A stretch of DNA of 64,000 nucleotides from NCBI GenBank assembly GCA_037127315.1, contig JBBBDQ010001611.1, positions 868,001 through 932,000 on the forward strand. Reading direction: 5' to 3'. The stretch comes from Ascarosepion bandense. Its lineage: Eukaryota > Mollusca > Cephalopoda > Sepiida > Sepiidae. Positions 63,640-64,000 of the stretch are shown here, in pieces; the stretch's first letter is position 1; every line of letters begins with the position of its first letter. Both the position numbers and the translations under genes were made by a program. A model generated the notes under the pieces. That model saw nothing but the letters and a program-made list of their open reading frames with translations, did no database searches and was not told the DNA's origin.

Positions 63640-64000
63640 GAATGTTCTGTTGTTATCAGATGTGTTGCTCTGGTAAAGTCGGAAAGAGTGATTCCTGTGG
63701 GTGATAGCATTGAGCAAACAGAAGAGAAACAAGGAGATAAAAAAAGGTATAAGTCAAAATTTTCTAGCTGAGATGAAAGCTTCGATGCCAGTTTTCACTC
63801 AGGAGACTTCATAGGTGCAGTCTTGAACAGGAATACTAAAAACTTTGTTCAAAGAAACATCGCAATGAGAATTATAGAATAATTCCCAGTCTGCTTGTTG
63901 ATAGCAGTAAGATATTCTGCTGGTAGGAGCTTCCTGTGTGGAAGGGGAGTAAAAAGACATTTACTGACACCACAGTATGATCAGTTGCCAAGAAGGCACA
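63640..64000 (-). pseudogene. Second LINE J copy, endonuclease/linker portion
   Basis: It repeats the region 63030-63345 with about 75-80% identity by eye: the KSDHTVVSVNVFLL-like segment, YQQNILLLSTSRLG, and the ITHGNH/LYQSNTSD-like linker. It lies head-to-tail upstream of the long copy on the same strand. It continues past the window's right edge, and its RT is missing at the junction near 63630. Confidence 0.7.

Overview
This is a eukaryotic, almost certainly animal, window. It is AT-rich, full of (TA)n, (TG)n and (CA)n microsatellites, and built largely from degraded mobile elements: non-LTR retrotransposons, tRNA-derived SINEs, mariner/Tc1/hAT transposons, Helitron-like ends and a Penelope-like GIY-YIG fragment. 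A near full-length 5S rRNA-like sequence (59947-60065) starts and ends like lophotrochozoan 5S rather than arthropod 5S. Together with the SINE and mariner load this suggests a mollusc, possibly a cephalopod. The species cannot be fixed from sequence alone.

Layout. 1-5 kb: AT-rich DNA without a recognised gene. 5-18.5 kb: a Helitron-like element, a mariner split by a SINE, LINE 3' ends, a Tc1 relic carrying a nested LINE, and another mariner-like relic. 19-22.7 kb: two striking minisatellites (30-bp and 56-bp units) and a LINE tail. 24-35 kb: the least repeat-dense part. Its possible host sequences are a TATA-linked 82-aa ORF and a possible spliced gene (TATA, signal-peptide exon, in-phase second exon), broken up by a LINE tail and a hAT element with an 8-bp target duplication. 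35-48 kb: a second mariner with nested SINEs, a 135-bp palindrome, a TIR transposon with part of its transposase, a Penelope-like fragment, a 534-bp foldback, a strand-switching SINE-tail array and 5S-SINE chimeras. 50-55 kb: TX1-like LINE relics and a 449-bp foldback. 57-64 kb: LINE 3' ends, a 5S-SINE chimera and, at the right edge, the longest LINE relic (endonuclease plus RT).

Family names used below. J: EN-RT LINE whose 3' end encodes the SLCLFYKYFHG region. L: LINE ending in WKAMIAYVLK. S1: main tRNA-derived SINE, about 310 bp, with a conserved 3' stem-loop and (CTGA)n tail. S2: second tRNA-derived SINE, about 230 bp, ending GGATGACT then (TA)n. H: short hairpin module with GTGGGGGATCA / TGATCCCCCAC arms.

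The most unusual signal is H. Seven copies at five loci sit directly after the 3' end of three unrelated retroelements (S1, J and L). Each copy is followed by a second, head-less copy of that same element's 3' end, giving TE - hairpin - TE 3' end, sometimes iterated. No intact autonomous transposon and no confidently identified host gene was found.
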